Source: Longispora fulva
GTDB lineage: Bacteria > Actinomycetota > Actinomycetes > Mycobacteriales > Micromonosporaceae
Length of the DNA stretch: 64,000 bases
Direction: 5' to 3'
NCBI RefSeq assembly: GCF_015751905.1
Contig: NZ_JADOUF010000001.1
Location: 6,758,001 to 6,822,000 of the forward strand
Both the position numbers and the translations under genes were made by a program. Shown one piece after another: positions 22,218 through 31,586 of this stretch. The notes beneath the pieces were generated by a model. That model was given only the letters and a program-made list of their open reading frames with translations, was not told the origin of the DNA and searched no databases. Positions within the stretch are counted from its first letter, which is position 1, and each line of letters begins with the position of its first letter.

Positions 22218-22994
22218 ATGAGCGCACTGACGAGTAGGGACCTCAACGCCGGGCAGTATGCGGACAAGGGCAATCTCGCCGCCCGCCAGTCGGTCTGGGA
22301 GTACCGGTCGGGACCGGCGATCTTCGACGTCGCCCTCGACCTGGCGGACCTGGCCGGCGACGAGTCGGTCCTGGAGGTCGGGTGCGGGAACGGCCGCTAC
22401 CTCCAGACCCTCGGCGAGCGCGGCCACCGGGGCCGGGTGCTCGGCCTGGACTACTCGCCGGGGATGGCGGCCGAGGCCGGGCGGTTCGCGTCGACCCTGG
22501 TGGCGGACGCGCAGCGGCTTCCGATGGCCTCCGGACAGTTCGACCTCGTGCTGTGCATGCACATGCTCTACCACGTGCCGGACGTGTCGATGGCCGTCGC
22601 CGAGCTGGCCCGGGTGCTCCGGCCGGGTGGGACGGTGCTCGTGGCGACCAACGGGCTCGCGCACTGCCAGGAGACGATGGGGATCCTCCGGCGGGCGACC
22701 GAGCTGGTCGGGGTGGCCCACTGGCCGCTCTGGAACCGCGAGTCGTTCACTGCCGAGGCCGCCCCGGCGCACCTCGCCCCGGTGTTCTCGTCGGTGGTGG
22801 CGCACCCTGAGCTGGAGGAGGTGCTGATTCCGGACGTCGACGCCGTTCTCGGCTACCTCGCGAGTCTCGCGTCGACCCAGAGCTACGGCCCTGAGGTCAT
22901 GAGGGCGGCAGAAGTGCTGGTCCGGGAGGAGTTCGACCGTCGCGGGCATTTCGCCCTGACGCGCTCGATGACCGTCTTCGCGTGTAAGCCTTGA
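22218..22994 (+). CDS. Class I SAM-dependent methyltransferase
   Basis: A 258-residue predicted methyltransferase with the Methyltransf_11-type fold. Motif I is VLEVGCGNGRYLQTLG, the acidic strand-2 end is GLDYSPGMAAEAG, and motif post-I is FDLVLCMHMLYHVPD. The substrate is not apparent; it could act on a small molecule or lipid. The ATG at 22218 begins MSALTSRDLNAGQYADKGNL. It is divergent from the DUF1707 gene, and its stop overlaps a hairpin leading to infA. Confidence 0.85.
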   Translation: MSALTSRDLNAGQYADKGNLAARQSVWEYRSGPAIFDVALDLADLAGDESVLEVGCGNGRYLQTLGERGHRGRVLGLDYSPGMAAEAGRFASTLVADAQRLPMASGQFDLVLCMHMLYHVPDVSMAVAELARVLRPGGTVLVATNGLAHCQETMGILRRATELVGVAHWPLWNRESFTAEAAPAHLAPVFSSVVAHPELEEVLIPDVDAVLGYLASLASTQSYGPEVMRAAEVLVREEFDRRGHFALTRSMTVFACKP

Positions 22995-23014
22995 CACGCC
23001 CGACCCCGGGTGTC
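22993..23014 (+). promoter_or_regulatory. Hairpin before infA, variant of the rpsL/rpsJ leader motif
   Basis: GACA/TGTC and CCCG/CGGG stems directly overlap the methyltransferase stop codon. The sequence follows the pattern GACACGCCCGANCNCGGGNGTCGG, matching the rpsL and rpsJ leader motifs except at three N positions. It may simply be a terminator. Unlike the other two copies, it lies upstream of the most obvious infA promoter. Confidence 0.5.
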
Positions 23015-23023
23015 GGCCCCGGT

Positions 23024-23053
23024 TTGGTGTTACGCCCCGGTGGTGGGTAGACT
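23024..23053 (+). promoter_or_regulatory. Probable infA promoter
   Basis: TTGGTG (23024-23029) and TAGACT (23048-23053) are 18 nt apart. This gives a 5' UTR of about 115 nt for the infA-rpmJ-rpsM-rpsK-rpsD-rpoA-rplQ cluster. Confidence 0.55.
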
Positions 23054-23176
23054 CATCAATCGGCGCGTCGCGTCCACCCTGCCATGTCTTCGAGCGCTTC
23101 TGAGGACATGAGGGGCCGCGGCTGGCAGGACAGGCGTGCCACCTGCAGTAGACCCTACGTCACGTTAGCGGAGGAC

Positions 23177-23398
23177 ATGCCGAAGAAGGACGGGGCCATC
23201 GAGATCGAGGGCCGAGTCATCGAGCCACTGCCGAACGCCATGTTCCGGGTGGAGCTCGCGAACGGTCACAAGGTACTGGCTCACATCAGCGGCAAGATGC
23301 GGCAGCACTACATTCGTATTCTGCCGGAGGACAGGGTTGTCGTGGAGCTCTCGCCCTACGACCTGACCCGTGGTCGCATTGTCTACCGTTACAAGTGA
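23177..23398 (+). CDS. infA: Translation initiation factor IF-1
   Basis: A 73-residue OB-fold factor that binds the 30S A site. The product [20 protein letters not shown]... is exactly the usual length. The ATG at 23177 has GCGGAGGAC directly upstream; earlier in-frame ATGs lie in the leader. It heads the alpha-operon cluster, with rpmJ 44 nt downstream. Confidence 0.97.
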   Translation: MPKKDGAIEIEGRVIEPLPNAMFRVELANGHKVLAHISGKMRQHYIRILPEDRVVVELSPYDLTRGRIVYRYK

Positions 23399-23442
23399 CG
23401 TGCGGTTGAATTCCGTGTCCGTCTTTGAAGTAAGGCGCAGCC

Positions 23443-23556
23443 GTGAAGGTTAAGCCGAGCGTTAAGAAGATCTGCAACAAGTGCCGCGTCATCCGCCGCC
23501 ACGGCCGGGTCATGGTCATCTGTGACGACCCGCGCCACAAGCAGCGCCAGGGCTAA
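23443..23556 (+). CDS. rpmJ: 50S ribosomal protein L36
   Basis: A 37-residue zinc-ribbon protein: [20 protein letters not shown], then [17 protein letters not shown]. The ligands Cys11, Cys14, Cys27 and His32 identify the zinc-dependent (C+) form. The GTG start follows TAAGGCGCAGCC. It lies in the universal infA-rpmJ-rpsM order. Confidence 0.97.
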   Translation: MKVKPSVKKICNKCRVIRRHGRVMVICDDPRHKQRQG

Positions 23557-23736
23557 GCACCAGATTCTTCTACCGCCAAGGTAGTAAAGGCTCGTCCCAG
23601 CCGCGGGGGACCATCGAAGCGCATTGCGTGACGACTCCTCGTGGCCGAACCCCCGGTCGGAGGCCGGGGCCCCGCCCGGGCAGGTGGGGATGGGATGGGC
23701 GCAGACCTCCGAGACTGACGAGGAGCACGCCCACAT

Positions 23737-24117
23737 ATGGCACGTCTAGTCGGCGTCGATCTCCCCCGCGACAAGCGGCTCGAGATCGCGCTCACTTACA
23801 TTTACGGGGTTGGTCGCACCCGCGCTATCGAGCTCTGCTCGGCGACGGGTATCGACCCCAACAAGCGGACCAAGGACCTCACGGACGAAGAGGTTCTCGC
23901 TCTCCGCGATCACATCGAGCAGAACTTCAAGGTCGAGGGTGACCTCCGCCGCGAAGTTGCGGCCGACATTCGCCGTAAGATCGAGATCGGCTGCTACCAG
24001 GGTATCCGGCACCGTCGCGGCCTCCCCGTGCGTGGTCAGCGGACCCGCACCAACGCTCGTACCCGCAAGGGTCCGAAGCGCACCGTGGCTGGCAAGAAGA
24101 AGCCGGGCAAGAAGTAA
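23737..24117 (+). CDS. rpsM: 30S ribosomal protein S13
   Basis: A 126-residue head protein contacting the P-site tRNA and the B1 bridges. It begins [20 protein letters not shown] and includes [20 protein letters not shown] with a basic C-terminal tail ending KKKPGKK. It is 180 nt after rpmJ; that gap holds a small CTACC/GGTAG hairpin near 23573-23588 and GC-rich sequence but no gene. Confidence 0.98.
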   Translation: MARLVGVDLPRDKRLEIALTYIYGVGRTRAIELCSATGIDPNKRTKDLTDEEVLALRDHIEQNFKVEGDLRREVAADIRRKIEIGCYQGIRHRRGLPVRGQRTRTNARTRKGPKRTVAGKKKPGKK

Positions 24118-24153
24118 CCCTTAGCAGTTCGAGTCTCTAGGAGCGCATAGCTA

Positions 24154-24558
24154 ATGCCGCCGAAGGCACGCGCTGGGGCCGTCAAGAAGGTCCGGCGCAA
24201 GGAAAAGAAGAACGTGGCCCACGGCCACGCCTACATCAAGAGCACGTTCAACAACACGATCGTGTCGATCACGGACCCGAACGGTGCCGTCATCTCCTGG
24301 GCCTCTTCCGGCCAGGTGGGCTTCAAGGGTTCGCGTAAGTCGACCCCGTTCGCCGCGCAGCTGGCCGCCGAGGCCGCCGCTCGTCGGGCGATGGAGCACG
24401 GCATGCGCAAGGTCGACGTGTTCGTCAAGGGACCCGGCTCGGGCCGCGAGACGGCGATTCGTTCGCTGACTGCCGCAGGCCTCGAGGTCGGCACGATCTC
24501 CGACGTGACGCCGCAGCCGCACAACGGTTGCCGTCCGCCGAAGCGTCGTCGGGTCTAG
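24154..24558 (+). CDS. rpsK: 30S ribosomal protein S11
   Basis: A 134-residue platform protein. Conserved segments are [39 protein letters not shown] and the C-terminal [18 protein letters not shown]. Full length. The start follows TAGGAGCGCATAGCTA. rpsD is 19 nt downstream. Confidence 0.98.
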   Translation: MPPKARAGAVKKVRRKEKKNVAHGHAYIKSTFNNTIVSITDPNGAVISWASSGQVGFKGSRKSTPFAAQLAAEAAARRAMEHGMRKVDVFVKGPGSGRETAIRSLTAAGLEVGTISDVTPQPHNGCRPPKRRRV

Positions 24559-24577
24559 GTAGCGGAGGAATAGGTCA

Positions 24578-25204
24578 ATGGCTCGTTACACAGGTGCTGA
24601 CTGCCGCCGCTGCCGGCGCGAGAAGGTCAAGCTGTTCCTCAAGGGCAGCAAGTGCGATGGTCCGAAGTGCCCGCTGGAGTCGCGGCCGTACCCGCCCGGC
24701 CAGCACGGGCGCGGTCGGCCGAAGGAGACGGAGTACCTGCTCCAGCTCCGTGAGAAGCAGAAGGCCCGCCGCATCTACGGCGTACTGGAGAAGCAGTTCG
24801 TCCGGTACTACGAAGAGGCCAACCGGCGCACCGGCAAGACCGGTGAGAACCTGCTGCAGATCCTCGAGACCCGTCTCGACAACGTCGTGTTCCGCGCGGG
24901 CCTGGCCCAGTCGCGTGACATGGCGCGTCAGGTCGTCAAGCACGGCCACGTGCTCGTGAACGGCAAGAAGGTCGACATCCCGTCGTACCGGGTGGCCGAG
25001 CACGACATCGTCGAGATCCGCGCGAAGTCCCGCGAGCTCACCCCGTTCGTGGTGGCCCAGGCCCAGGCCGGCAGCAAGACCGTGCCGGCGTGGCTCGAGG
25101 TCATCCCGGCCGCGCTCAAGGTCCTCGTGCACAACCTCCCGGTCCGTCAGATCATTGACACCCAGGTCCAGGAGCAGCTCATCGTCGAGCTCTACTCCAA
25201 GTAG
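24578..25204 (+). CDS. rpsD: 30S ribosomal protein S4, zinc-binding
   Basis: A 208-residue primary rRNA-binding protein. The N-terminal zinc site (Cys9, Cys12, Cys26, Cys31) marks the C+ type. The S4 RNA-binding domain includes [20 protein letters not shown] and [18 protein letters not shown]. The start follows AGCGGAGGAATAGGTCA. A strong hairpin separates it from rpoA. Confidence 0.98.
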   Translation: MARYTGADCRRCRREKVKLFLKGSKCDGPKCPLESRPYPPGQHGRGRPKETEYLLQLREKQKARRIYGVLEKQFVRYYEEANRRTGKTGENLLQILETRLDNVVFRAGLAQSRDMARQVVKHGHVLVNGKKVDIPSYRVAEHDIVEIRAKSRELTPFVVAQAQAGSKTVPAWLEVIPAALKVLVHNLPVRQIIDTQVQEQLIVELYSK

Positions 25205-25214
25205 CAGCTCAACA

Positions 25215-25240
25215 GGCCGGCCCGGGCAACCGGGCCGGCC
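25215..25240 (+). terminator. Hairpin between rpsD and rpoA
   Basis: GGCCGGCCCGG and CCGGGCCGGCC form a perfect 11-bp stem capped by GCAA, 10 nt after the rpsD stop. There is no T-run. Because rpoA lies only 47 nt further on, it is more likely an attenuator or mRNA stabiliser than a full terminator. Confidence 0.55.
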
Positions 25241-25287
25241 ACCCCAACATTCGGCGTCAAATAGCGGACGCCCGTTTTGGAGGCATA

Positions 25288-26376
25288 GTGCTTATCACCC
25301 AGCGGCCGACCCTCTCCGAGGAGTCGATCACCGAGGCGCGGTCGAAGTTCACGATCGAGCCGCTCGAGCCGGGTTTCGGCTACACGCTCGGCAACTCGCT
25401 CCGGCGTACGCTGCTGAGCTCGATCCCGGGCGCGGCGGTCACGAGCATCAAGATCGACGGCGTGCTGCACGAGTTCACCACGATCCCCGGTGTCAAGGAG
25501 GACGTGGTTGAGCTGGTGCTCAACGTCAAGCAGCTCTGCGTGAGCTCCGAGCACGACGAGCCGGTCACCATGTACCTGCGCAAGCAGGGCCCGGGCCCGG
25601 TCACCGCTGGGGACATCCAGCCGCCGGCCGGCGTGTCGGTCCACAACCCGGACCTGCACCTGGCGACCCTGAACGGCAAGGGCCGGCTCGACATCGAGCT
25701 GACCGTCGAGCGGGGCCGCGGCTACGTCAACGCGGCGCAGAACAAGCAGGCCGGACAGGAGATCGGGCGCATTCCGGTCGACTCGATCTACACCCCGGTC
25801 CTGAAGGTCACCTACCGTGTCGAGGCGACCCGTGTCGAGCAGCGGACCGACTTCGACAAGCTGATCATCGACGTCGAGACGAAGAACTCGATCAGCCCCC
25901 GCACGGCGCTGGCCTCGGCCGGCTCCACCCTCGTCGAGCTGTTCGGCCTGTGCCGCGAGCTGGACGAGACCGCCGAGGGCATCGACATCGGCCCGTCGCC
26001 GCAGGACGCGCAGCTCGCTGCCGACCTGGCGCTGCCGATCGAGGAGCTGGACCTCACGGTCCGGTCCTACAACTGCCTCAAGCGCGAGGGCATCAACACG
26101 GTTGGTGAGCTGATCGGCCGCACGGAGGCTGACCTGCTCGACATCCGCAACTTCGGTCAGAAGTCCATCGATGAGGTCAAGCTGAAGCTCATCGGCATGG
26201 GCCTCGGCCTGAAGGATTCCGCGCCGAACTTCGACCCGTCGACCATCGTGGGGGACTACTCCGACGATGACTACGACGAGGAGCTCGACGAGGACGCCGC
26301 CGGTTCTGTCGCCCCCGTGGCGGCCGACGACTCCGACGACGACGGCAACGACTACCGCGAGACCGAGCAGCTCTAA
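25288..26376 (+). CDS. rpoA: DNA-directed RNA polymerase alpha subunit
   Basis: A 362-residue subunit that nucleates polymerase assembly. The N-terminal domain contains [20 protein letters not shown] and [20 protein letters not shown]. The C-terminal domain spans [20 protein letters not shown] to [20 protein letters not shown]. The last 45 residues form an acidic Asp/Glu-rich tail, making it longer than the usual 330-350 residues. The GTG start follows TTTTGGAGGCATA. Confidence 0.97.
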   Translation: MLITQRPTLSEESITEARSKFTIEPLEPGFGYTLGNSLRRTLLSSIPGAAVTSIKIDGVLHEFTTIPGVKEDVVELVLNVKQLCVSSEHDEPVTMYLRKQGPGPVTAGDIQPPAGVSVHNPDLHLATLNGKGRLDIELTVERGRGYVNAAQNKQAGQEIGRIPVDSIYTPVLKVTYRVEATRVEQRTDFDKLIIDVETKNSISPRTALASAGSTLVELFGLCRELDETAEGIDIGPSPQDAQLAADLALPIEELDLTVRSYNCLKREGINTVGELIGRTEADLLDIRNFGQKSIDEVKLKLIGMGLGLKDSAPNFDPSTIVGDYSDDDYDEELDEDAAGSVAPVAADDSDDDGNDYRETEQL

Positions 26377-26406
26377 GCGCTGCGGCTTACCTGAGGAGCT
26401 ACACCG

Positions 26407-26931
26407 ATGCCCACGCCCACTAAGGGTGCCCGCCTTGGCGGCAGCCCCGCGCACCAGCGGCTGATCCTGGCCAACCTGGCGACGCAGCTGTTCCAGCACG
26501 GCAAGATCCAGACGACTGAGGCCAAGGCCCGTCGCCTGCGCCCGTACGCGGAGACGCTGATCACCAAGGCCAAGCGCGGCGATATCCACGCGCGCCGCCT
26601 GGTCGCGCGGGTCGTCCGGGACAAGGACGTCGTCTACCGCCTGTTCGACGAGCTGGCCCCGACCTGGTCCGAGCGTCAGGGTGGCTACACCCGCATCATC
26701 AAGAACGGTCTCCGCAAGGGCGACTCCGCCCCCATGGCGATCATCGAGCTGGTGCTCGAGCCGGTCTCGCCGAAGGCGAACAAGAAGACCGCCGCCCGCA
26801 AGGCCGCCAAGGTCGAGGCCGTCGCGGCCCCGGTCGAGGACGCCCCGGTCGCCGAGAACGTCCAGCACGCCGACGACGCGCCCGCCGACGAGGCTCCGGC
26901 CACCGAGGTCGCTGAGAAGGACGAGAAGTAA
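26407..26931 (+). CDS. rplQ: 50S ribosomal protein L17
   Basis: A 174-residue protein near the tunnel exit. The conserved core (residues 1-120) includes [20 protein letters not shown] and [20 protein letters not shown]. It continues into a 50-residue Ala/Glu/Asp/Pro-rich tail typical of actinobacterial L17. A strong hairpin follows. It ends the alpha operon. Confidence 0.97.
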   Translation: MPTPTKGARLGGSPAHQRLILANLATQLFQHGKIQTTEAKARRLRPYAETLITKAKRGDIHARRLVARVVRDKDVVYRLFDELAPTWSERQGGYTRIIKNGLRKGDSAPMAIIELVLEPVSPKANKKTAARKAAKVEAVAAPVEDAPVAENVQHADDAPADEAPATEVAEKDEK

Positions 26932-26950
26932 TTCTCGAGTTCGACACCGA

Positions 26951-26985
26951 CGAGCCCGCTCTTCCCCCTGGGGAGGGCGGGCTCG
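26951..26985 (+). terminator. Terminator hairpin after rplQ
   Basis: CGAGCCCGC (26951-26959) pairs with GCGGGCTCG (26977-26985), with further CCCC/GGGG pairing inside. It lies 19 nt after the rplQ stop and 24 nt before truA, so truA transcription depends on read-through or a promoter within this region. Confidence 0.7.
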
Positions 26986-27009
26986 CCCGTTTCCGCCAGG
27001 GAGGCCGAT

Positions 27010-28050
27010 GTGGTCCAGACGCCAGCTGAGGTTCCGGCTCCGGACCCGGTGACGGGTACCGGGGAAGCCGGGTCGTCCGGGGTCGCCCGGATGACCGGGA
27101 GCGCAGGTCCGGCCGGGGCCAGCGGGGCGTCCCGGCATCCTGGTGACCCGGAAGGCCCGGCTCCCGTCGGGACGCCGCCCGGCGCGCCCCGCATCCCGCA
27201 GGACTCCGTCCGGCTGCGGCTGTCCGTTTCCTACGACGGGACCGACTTCTCCGGCTGGGCGCACCAGCCGACCCGGCGCACCGTCGCCGGGGTCCTGCTC
27301 GGCGAGCTGACCCGGGTGTTTCGGACCGTGGACAACCTGACCGTCGCCGGGCGGACCGACGCCGGGGTGCACGCCACCGGCCAGGTCTGCCATGTCGACG
27401 TGCCGGCCGCCGCGTGGGAGGCGCTCGCGCCCAGCATCGTCCGCAGGCTCGCCGGGCTGCTGCCGGGGGACGTCCGGGTGCTGGCGGTCGAGGTGGCGCC
27501 CGAGCACTTCGACGCGCGATTCGCCGCCCTGCGCCGGAGGTACGAGTACCGGGTCTGTGACGGCCCCAGCGGGCCCGCGCCGCTCGCGCGGCGTAACACC
27601 CTCGGGTGGCCCCGGCCGTTGGACCTGGAGGCTCTCAGTGCCGCCTCGCGCGGGCTGCTGGGCGAGCACGACTTCGCCGCGTACTGCAAACGCCGCGACG
27701 GCGCGACGACCATCCGCAACCTGCTCCGCCTGGACTGGCGGCGCGACCCGGACGAGGTGCTCGTCGCCACGGTCGAGGCCGACGCCTTCTGCCACTCGAT
27801 GGTCCGCAGCCTGATCGGGGCGCTGATCGCGGTGGGCGAGGGACGGCGGCCGGTCGGGTGGCCCGGGGAGCAGTTGACCAGCGCGGTGCGGGTCGACGCG
27901 GTGGGGGTCGCGCCGGCGCACGGGCTGACCCTGGTGAACGTGGACTATCCGGCGCCGGGGGAGTACCTGGCCCGGATGGCGGTGACCCGCAATATGCGGG
28001 CGCTCACCCCGCAACCTCCTGAGGTTCACGCCGGGCCGCCGGCTCCCTGA
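27010..28050 (+). CDS. truA: tRNA pseudouridine(38-40) synthase TruA
   Basis: Isomerises uridines in the tRNA anticodon stem. 346 residues. The catalytic Asp117 is in GRTDAGVHATGQVCHVDVP, and the N-terminal core starts at RLRLSVSYDGTDFSGWAHQP. Residues 1-65 are a Gly/Pro/Ala-rich extension without similarity to the enzyme; the GTG at 27010 is supported by AGGGAGG 5 nt upstream. Family members are usually 245-300 residues. Its position after rplQ is conserved in actinobacteria. Confidence 0.93.
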   Translation: MVQTPAEVPAPDPVTGTGEAGSSGVARMTGSAGPAGASGASRHPGDPEGPAPVGTPPGAPRIPQDSVRLRLSVSYDGTDFSGWAHQPTRRTVAGVLLGELTRVFRTVDNLTVAGRTDAGVHATGQVCHVDVPAAAWEALAPSIVRRLAGLLPGDVRVLAVEVAPEHFDARFAALRRRYEYRVCDGPSGPAPLARRNTLGWPRPLDLEALSAASRGLLGEHDFAAYCKRRDGATTIRNLLRLDWRRDPDEVLVATVEADAFCHSMVRSLIGALIAVGEGRRPVGWPGEQLTSAVRVDAVGVAPAHGLTLVNVDYPAPGEYLARMAVTRNMRALTPQPPEVHAGPPAP

Positions 28051-28080
28051 CGCGGACCCCTGGGGCGGGCCGGGTGCGGC

Positions 28081-29220
28081 TCAGGCCTCCGCGCGGAGCT
28101 TCAGTTGGCCCTTGAGATAGGTCTCGGCGGTGTCGGTGAGCACCTGCTGTACCGCCGGGTCCGCCGGGTCCGGCTTCTTGCCGTCGGCGCGGGCCACCAC
28201 GCAGTACGCCAGGTAGTGGCCGACCGGCAGCCACGACAGGTAGGTCTCCGAGGCGGCGATCACGTCGGTGCCGTTGCCCACCGCCCAGCCGGCGATCGCG
28301 CCCTTGCCGGAGCCCAGCAGGGTTTTCGTGTCGGCCTTCGCGCTCGCGGCAGCCGTGGCGTCCTTGAAGTTGAGCACGCCGATCGTCGCCACGAACGTCT
28401 TCCCCGGGGTGAACAGGGTGGCCCGGACGAGCTGGGTGCACCCCCCCTTGGTGTACGCCGGCCCCAGGTCGCCCGTCGTCGCCAGCTTGCAGTCGGTCAG
28501 GGACTGGGTCTTCTGAATCGCGTACGCCCGGCCGTCGATGGAGACCGTGGCCGCCGGGAACAGCTCGACCTCCGTGAGCGGCAGCGGGTCGGTGGCCTGG
28601 GAGTTGATGTCCTTCTTGCCGGCGACCGGGGAGGCAGTGGCGCTCGGGTCGGCCGGGGCTGACGCCGGCGCGGACGGGGCCGGCTCCTTGGCCGCCGGCT
28701 TCTCGTCCTCGATCAGGAAGAACGCTCCGACTCCGAAGCCGAGCAGCAGGAGCACGGCGAGCACCCCGGCGAGCGCGCCCAGCCAGCCCTTGGAGGACCG
28801 CCGGCGGGTCGGGGGCGGCGGGTCGAGGACCGGCGGCGGGGCGGAGACGGGCTCGTAGGCCGGCTGGGGATACGGATCCTCGACCGGCGGGGGCTGCTCC
28901 CAGCCGTACGACGCGTACGGGTCCGCGTACGGATCGGTGGTCTGCTGGCCGAACGGGGTGCCGCCCGGCGGGGGGCTGTAGGCCGGCTCGGTCCGGTAGT
29001 CCGGGGCGGCGTGGCCCGGCTCGGTCCGGAACAACGAGTCGATCTGGAAGTCGTCGGTGCCGATGCCGGTCGGATAGCCCGGCTCGGGGCTGTAGCCGCC
29101 CTGTTGGCCATACTGACCGGGGACATACTCGTAGGAGTCGTCCGGCTCAGCGGCTCGCCGCCGCCGGGGCTGGCGCTGACCGGGGTCAGGGTCGTCGTAG
29201 CCTCGGTCGCCGTAGGTCAT
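28081..29220 (-). CDS. Membrane-anchored protein of unknown function
   Basis: A predicted 379-residue single-pass protein. Residues 1-150 are a Pro/Tyr/Gly/Asp-rich cytoplasmic tail with repeated EPGY and DPYA-like units. A basic RRRSSKG precedes the membrane helix WLGALAGVLAVLLLLGFGVG. The outer part begins with a Pro/Ala/Ser linker, then a folded domain of about 170 residues with three cysteines and no domain I recognise. An ATG six codons upstream (29238) is an alternative start. It converges with truA and is divergent from the methyltransferase gene. Confidence 0.8.
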   Translation of the reverse strand: MTYGDRGYDDPDPGQRQPRRRRAAEPDDSYEYVPGQYGQQGGYSPEPGYPTGIGTDDFQIDSLFRTEPGHAAPDYRTEPAYSPPPGGTPFGQQTTDPYADPYASYGWEQPPPVEDPYPQPAYEPVSAPPPVLDPPPPTRRRSSKGWLGALAGVLAVLLLLGFGVGAFFLIEDEKPAAKEPAPSAPASAPADPSATASPVAGKKDINSQATDPLPLTEVELFPAATVSIDGRAYAIQKTQSLTDCKLATTGDLGPAYTKGGCTQLVRATLFTPGKTFVATIGVLNFKDATAAASAKADTKTLLGSGKGAIAGWAVGNGTDVIAASETYLSWLPVGHYLAYCVVARADGKKPDPADPAVQQVLTDTAETYLKGQLKLRAEA

Positions 29221-29285
29221 GCCCGCCAGGTTACCCAAGTGGTGCCACGGACAGCATCAGCCGAAGATGTCGGGAGAATAAGCGC

Positions 29286-29888
29286 GTGGACCATTTCTTC
29301 AGCGAGACACCCGCTACGCCGGATAAGCGTCGGATGATTGACATTTCGGTGGACTCGACGGCGTACCAGTTCACGGTGTCTTCAGGGGTTTTCTCCGCCA
29401 ATCGCCTCGACCCCGGCACCGCCGTGCTGTTCCGGAAGGCACCCCGCCCCGGTCGCGGGGTGTTCCTCGACCTCGGCTGTGGCTATGGCCCGATCAGCTG
29501 TGTGTTCGCTCACCAGTCACCCAAGGTGACCATGTACGCGGTGGACGTGAACGAGCGCGCGCTGGAGCTCGTACACGAGAATGCTCTCGCTCTGGGGGTC
29601 ACCGACCGGGTGATCGCGGCCAAGCCGGACGACGTGCCCGCCGACGTGGTGTTCGACGGGATCTACAGCAACCCACCCATCCACGTGGGCAAGGAGGCGC
29701 TACACGAGATGCTGCTGCGCTGGCTGCCCCGGCTCGGGCCCGACGCCGAGGCGTGGCTGGTCGTCGCCCGGCACCTCGGTGGGGACTCGCTGCGCGACTG
29801 GCTCGTCGCCCAGGGTTGGTCGGCGGAGAAGCACGCCAGCCAGAAGGGCTACCGCATCCTGAAAGTCGGTCGCGCGGAGACCGAGTAG
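29286..29888 (+). CDS. RsmC-like class I methyltransferase
   Basis: A 200-residue predicted N2-guanine or N6-adenine methyltransferase of the MTS family. Motif I is VFLDLGCGYGPISCVFAHQS and motif IV is SNPPIHVGKEALHEML, the NPP[FIY] signature that places the target base. E. coli RsmC has an extra N-terminal domain; this short form is usual in actinomycetes. The GTG start follows GTCGGGAGAATAAGCGC. It is 16 nt upstream of the ABC-F gene and probably co-transcribed; both may act on ribosomes, which is an inference. Confidence 0.85.
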   Translation: MDHFFSETPATPDKRRMIDISVDSTAYQFTVSSGVFSANRLDPGTAVLFRKAPRPGRGVFLDLGCGYGPISCVFAHQSPKVTMYAVDVNERALELVHENALALGVTDRVIAAKPDDVPADVVFDGIYSNPPIHVGKEALHEMLLRWLPRLGPDAEAWLVVARHLGGDSLRDWLVAQGWSAEKHASQKGYRILKVGRAETE

Positions 29889-29904
29889 GCCGGAGGATGC
29901 CACC

Positions 29905-31581
29905 GTGGGATACATAGACGTCGCAGGGGTCGGGTACACGCTGCCGGACGGCCGTGAGCTGTTCAAGGACGTGTCCTTCCGGGTCGGCGAGGGCGCCAAG
30001 GTCGCGCTCGTCGGGCCCAACGGGGCCGGCAAGACCACGCTGCTGCGGATGGTCGCCGGGGACCTGCCCTCCCAGGAGGGCGGGATCGCCAGGGTCGGCG
30101 GGCTCGGCGTGATGCGGCAGTTCTTCCGGCCCGTCGCCGGCCGGTTCGACGACGACGTGCCGTGGAGCATGGTCGACCGCGAGGACGCCACCCTGGCCGA
30201 GCTCGCGATGACCCTCGCCCCGGTCCGGGTCCGCGCGGCGGGCCTCGCGCTCGCCCGCGCGGAGGCCGCGCTGTCGGAGACCGAGAAATCCCAGATGAGG
30301 TACGCCACGGCGCTGTCCGCCTGGGGCGAGGTCGGTGGGTACGAGGCCGAGGTCGCGTTCGACACCGCGAGCGTCTCCGTCCTCGACCTCGACTGGGAAC
30401 GCGCCCGGCACCGGCTCGTCCGCACCCTGTCCGGCGGCGAACAGAAACGTTTCGTCCTCGAACTGTTGCTCCGCGGCCCCGACGAGGTGCTGCTGCTCGA
30501 CGAGCCCGACAACTTCCTCGACGTGCCCGCGAAACGCTGGCTCGAACAGCGGCTCAAGGAGTCCCCGAAGAGCGTCCTGTACGTCAGCCACGACCGCGAA
30601 CTCCTCGCCAACACCGCCGACCGGGTGGTCGCCGTCGAGGGCGGGTCCGCGTGGACGCACGTCGGCGGCTTCGCCAGCTGGCACGACGCCCGGGTCAACC
30701 GGCACGACAGCATGGAGGAGACCCGGCGGCGCTGGGACGAGGAGCACCAGAAGCTCAAGGACCTCGTGCTGATGTACAAGCAGAAGGCCGCCTACAACGA
30801 CGGTCTCGCCTCCCGCTACCAGGCGGCGAAGACCCGGCTCGCCAAGTTCGAGGGCGACGGGCCGCCACCGCTGCCGCCCAAGGACCAGGACATCAAGATG
30901 CGCCTCGACGGCGGGCGCACCGCCAAGCGCTCGGTGATCTGCGAGCAGTTGGAGCTCGACGACCTGACGTTCCCGTTCGACTTCGAGGTCTGGTACGGCG
31001 ACCGGGTCGCCGTCCTCGGCGCCAACGGCACGGGCAAGTCCCACTTCCTGCGGCTCCTCGGCCGCGGTGGCACCGATCCGCTCGAGGTGCCCCTGGTCGA
31101 CCTCGCCCCGGTCGCGCACGGCGGGGTCGCCCGGCTCGGCGCGCGGGTCCGGCCCGGCCACTTCTCCCAGGTCCACGACCGTCCGGAGCTGCACGACAAG
31201 ACCCTCGTCGAGATCCTCTGGCGCGGGGACGACTACCGCACCGGCAAGACCCGGCACGACGCGATGAAGGTCCTCGACCGGTACGAGCTGGCCGGGCAGG
31301 GCGACCAGACCTTCGGCACCCTGTCGGGTGGCCAGCAGGCGCGGTTCCTCGTGCTGATGCTGGAGCTGTCCGGGGCCACGTTGCTGCTGCTCGACGAGCC
31401 GACGGACAACCTGGACCTGGCCTCGGCCGAGGCGCTCGAAGAGGGGTTGAAGGGCTTCGAGGGGACGGTGATCGCGGTGACGCACGATCGGTGGTTCACG
31501 CGGGGGTTCGATCGGTTCCTCCTGTTCGGGACGGACGGCGAGGTCACCGAGGTGCCTGAGCCGGTGTGGGACGTGCGCTGA
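29905..31581 (+). CDS. ABC-F family ATP-binding protein
   Basis: A 558-residue soluble protein with two ATP-binding domains and no membrane segments. Domain 1 has VGPNGAGKTTLLRM, LSGGEQKRF and LLLDEPDNFLD; domain 2 has LGANGTGKSHFLRL, LSGGQQARF and LLLDEPTDNLDL. The charged linker between them (about residues 260-330) carries EEHQKLKDLVLMYKQKAAYN. ABC-F proteins act on ribosomes in translation control or antibiotic protection; which role applies cannot be told from sequence. Both sites look catalytically complete. Confidence 0.9.
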   Translation: MGYIDVAGVGYTLPDGRELFKDVSFRVGEGAKVALVGPNGAGKTTLLRMVAGDLPSQEGGIARVGGLGVMRQFFRPVAGRFDDDVPWSMVDREDATLAELAMTLAPVRVRAAGLALARAEAALSETEKSQMRYATALSAWGEVGGYEAEVAFDTASVSVLDLDWERARHRLVRTLSGGEQKRFVLELLLRGPDEVLLLDEPDNFLDVPAKRWLEQRLKESPKSVLYVSHDRELLANTADRVVAVEGGSAWTHVGGFASWHDARVNRHDSMEETRRRWDEEHQKLKDLVLMYKQKAAYNDGLASRYQAAKTRLAKFEGDGPPPLPPKDQDIKMRLDGGRTAKRSVICEQLELDDLTFPFDFEVWYGDRVAVLGANGTGKSHFLRLLGRGGTDPLEVPLVDLAPVAHGGVARLGARVRPGHFSQVHDRPELHDKTLVEILWRGDDYRTGKTRHDAMKVLDRYELAGQGDQTFGTLSGGQQARFLVLMLELSGATLLLLDEPTDNLDLASAEALEEGLKGFEGTVIAVTHDRWFTRGFDRFLLFGTDGEVTEVPEPVWDVR

Positions 31582-31586
31582 CTGCT

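Noticed and set aside
22993-23014. TTGACA overlapping the methyltransferase stop as a promoter for infA
   Set aside because: There is no -10 at 16-19 nt downstream; the sequence there is GC-only, so TTGACA is most likely coincidental.
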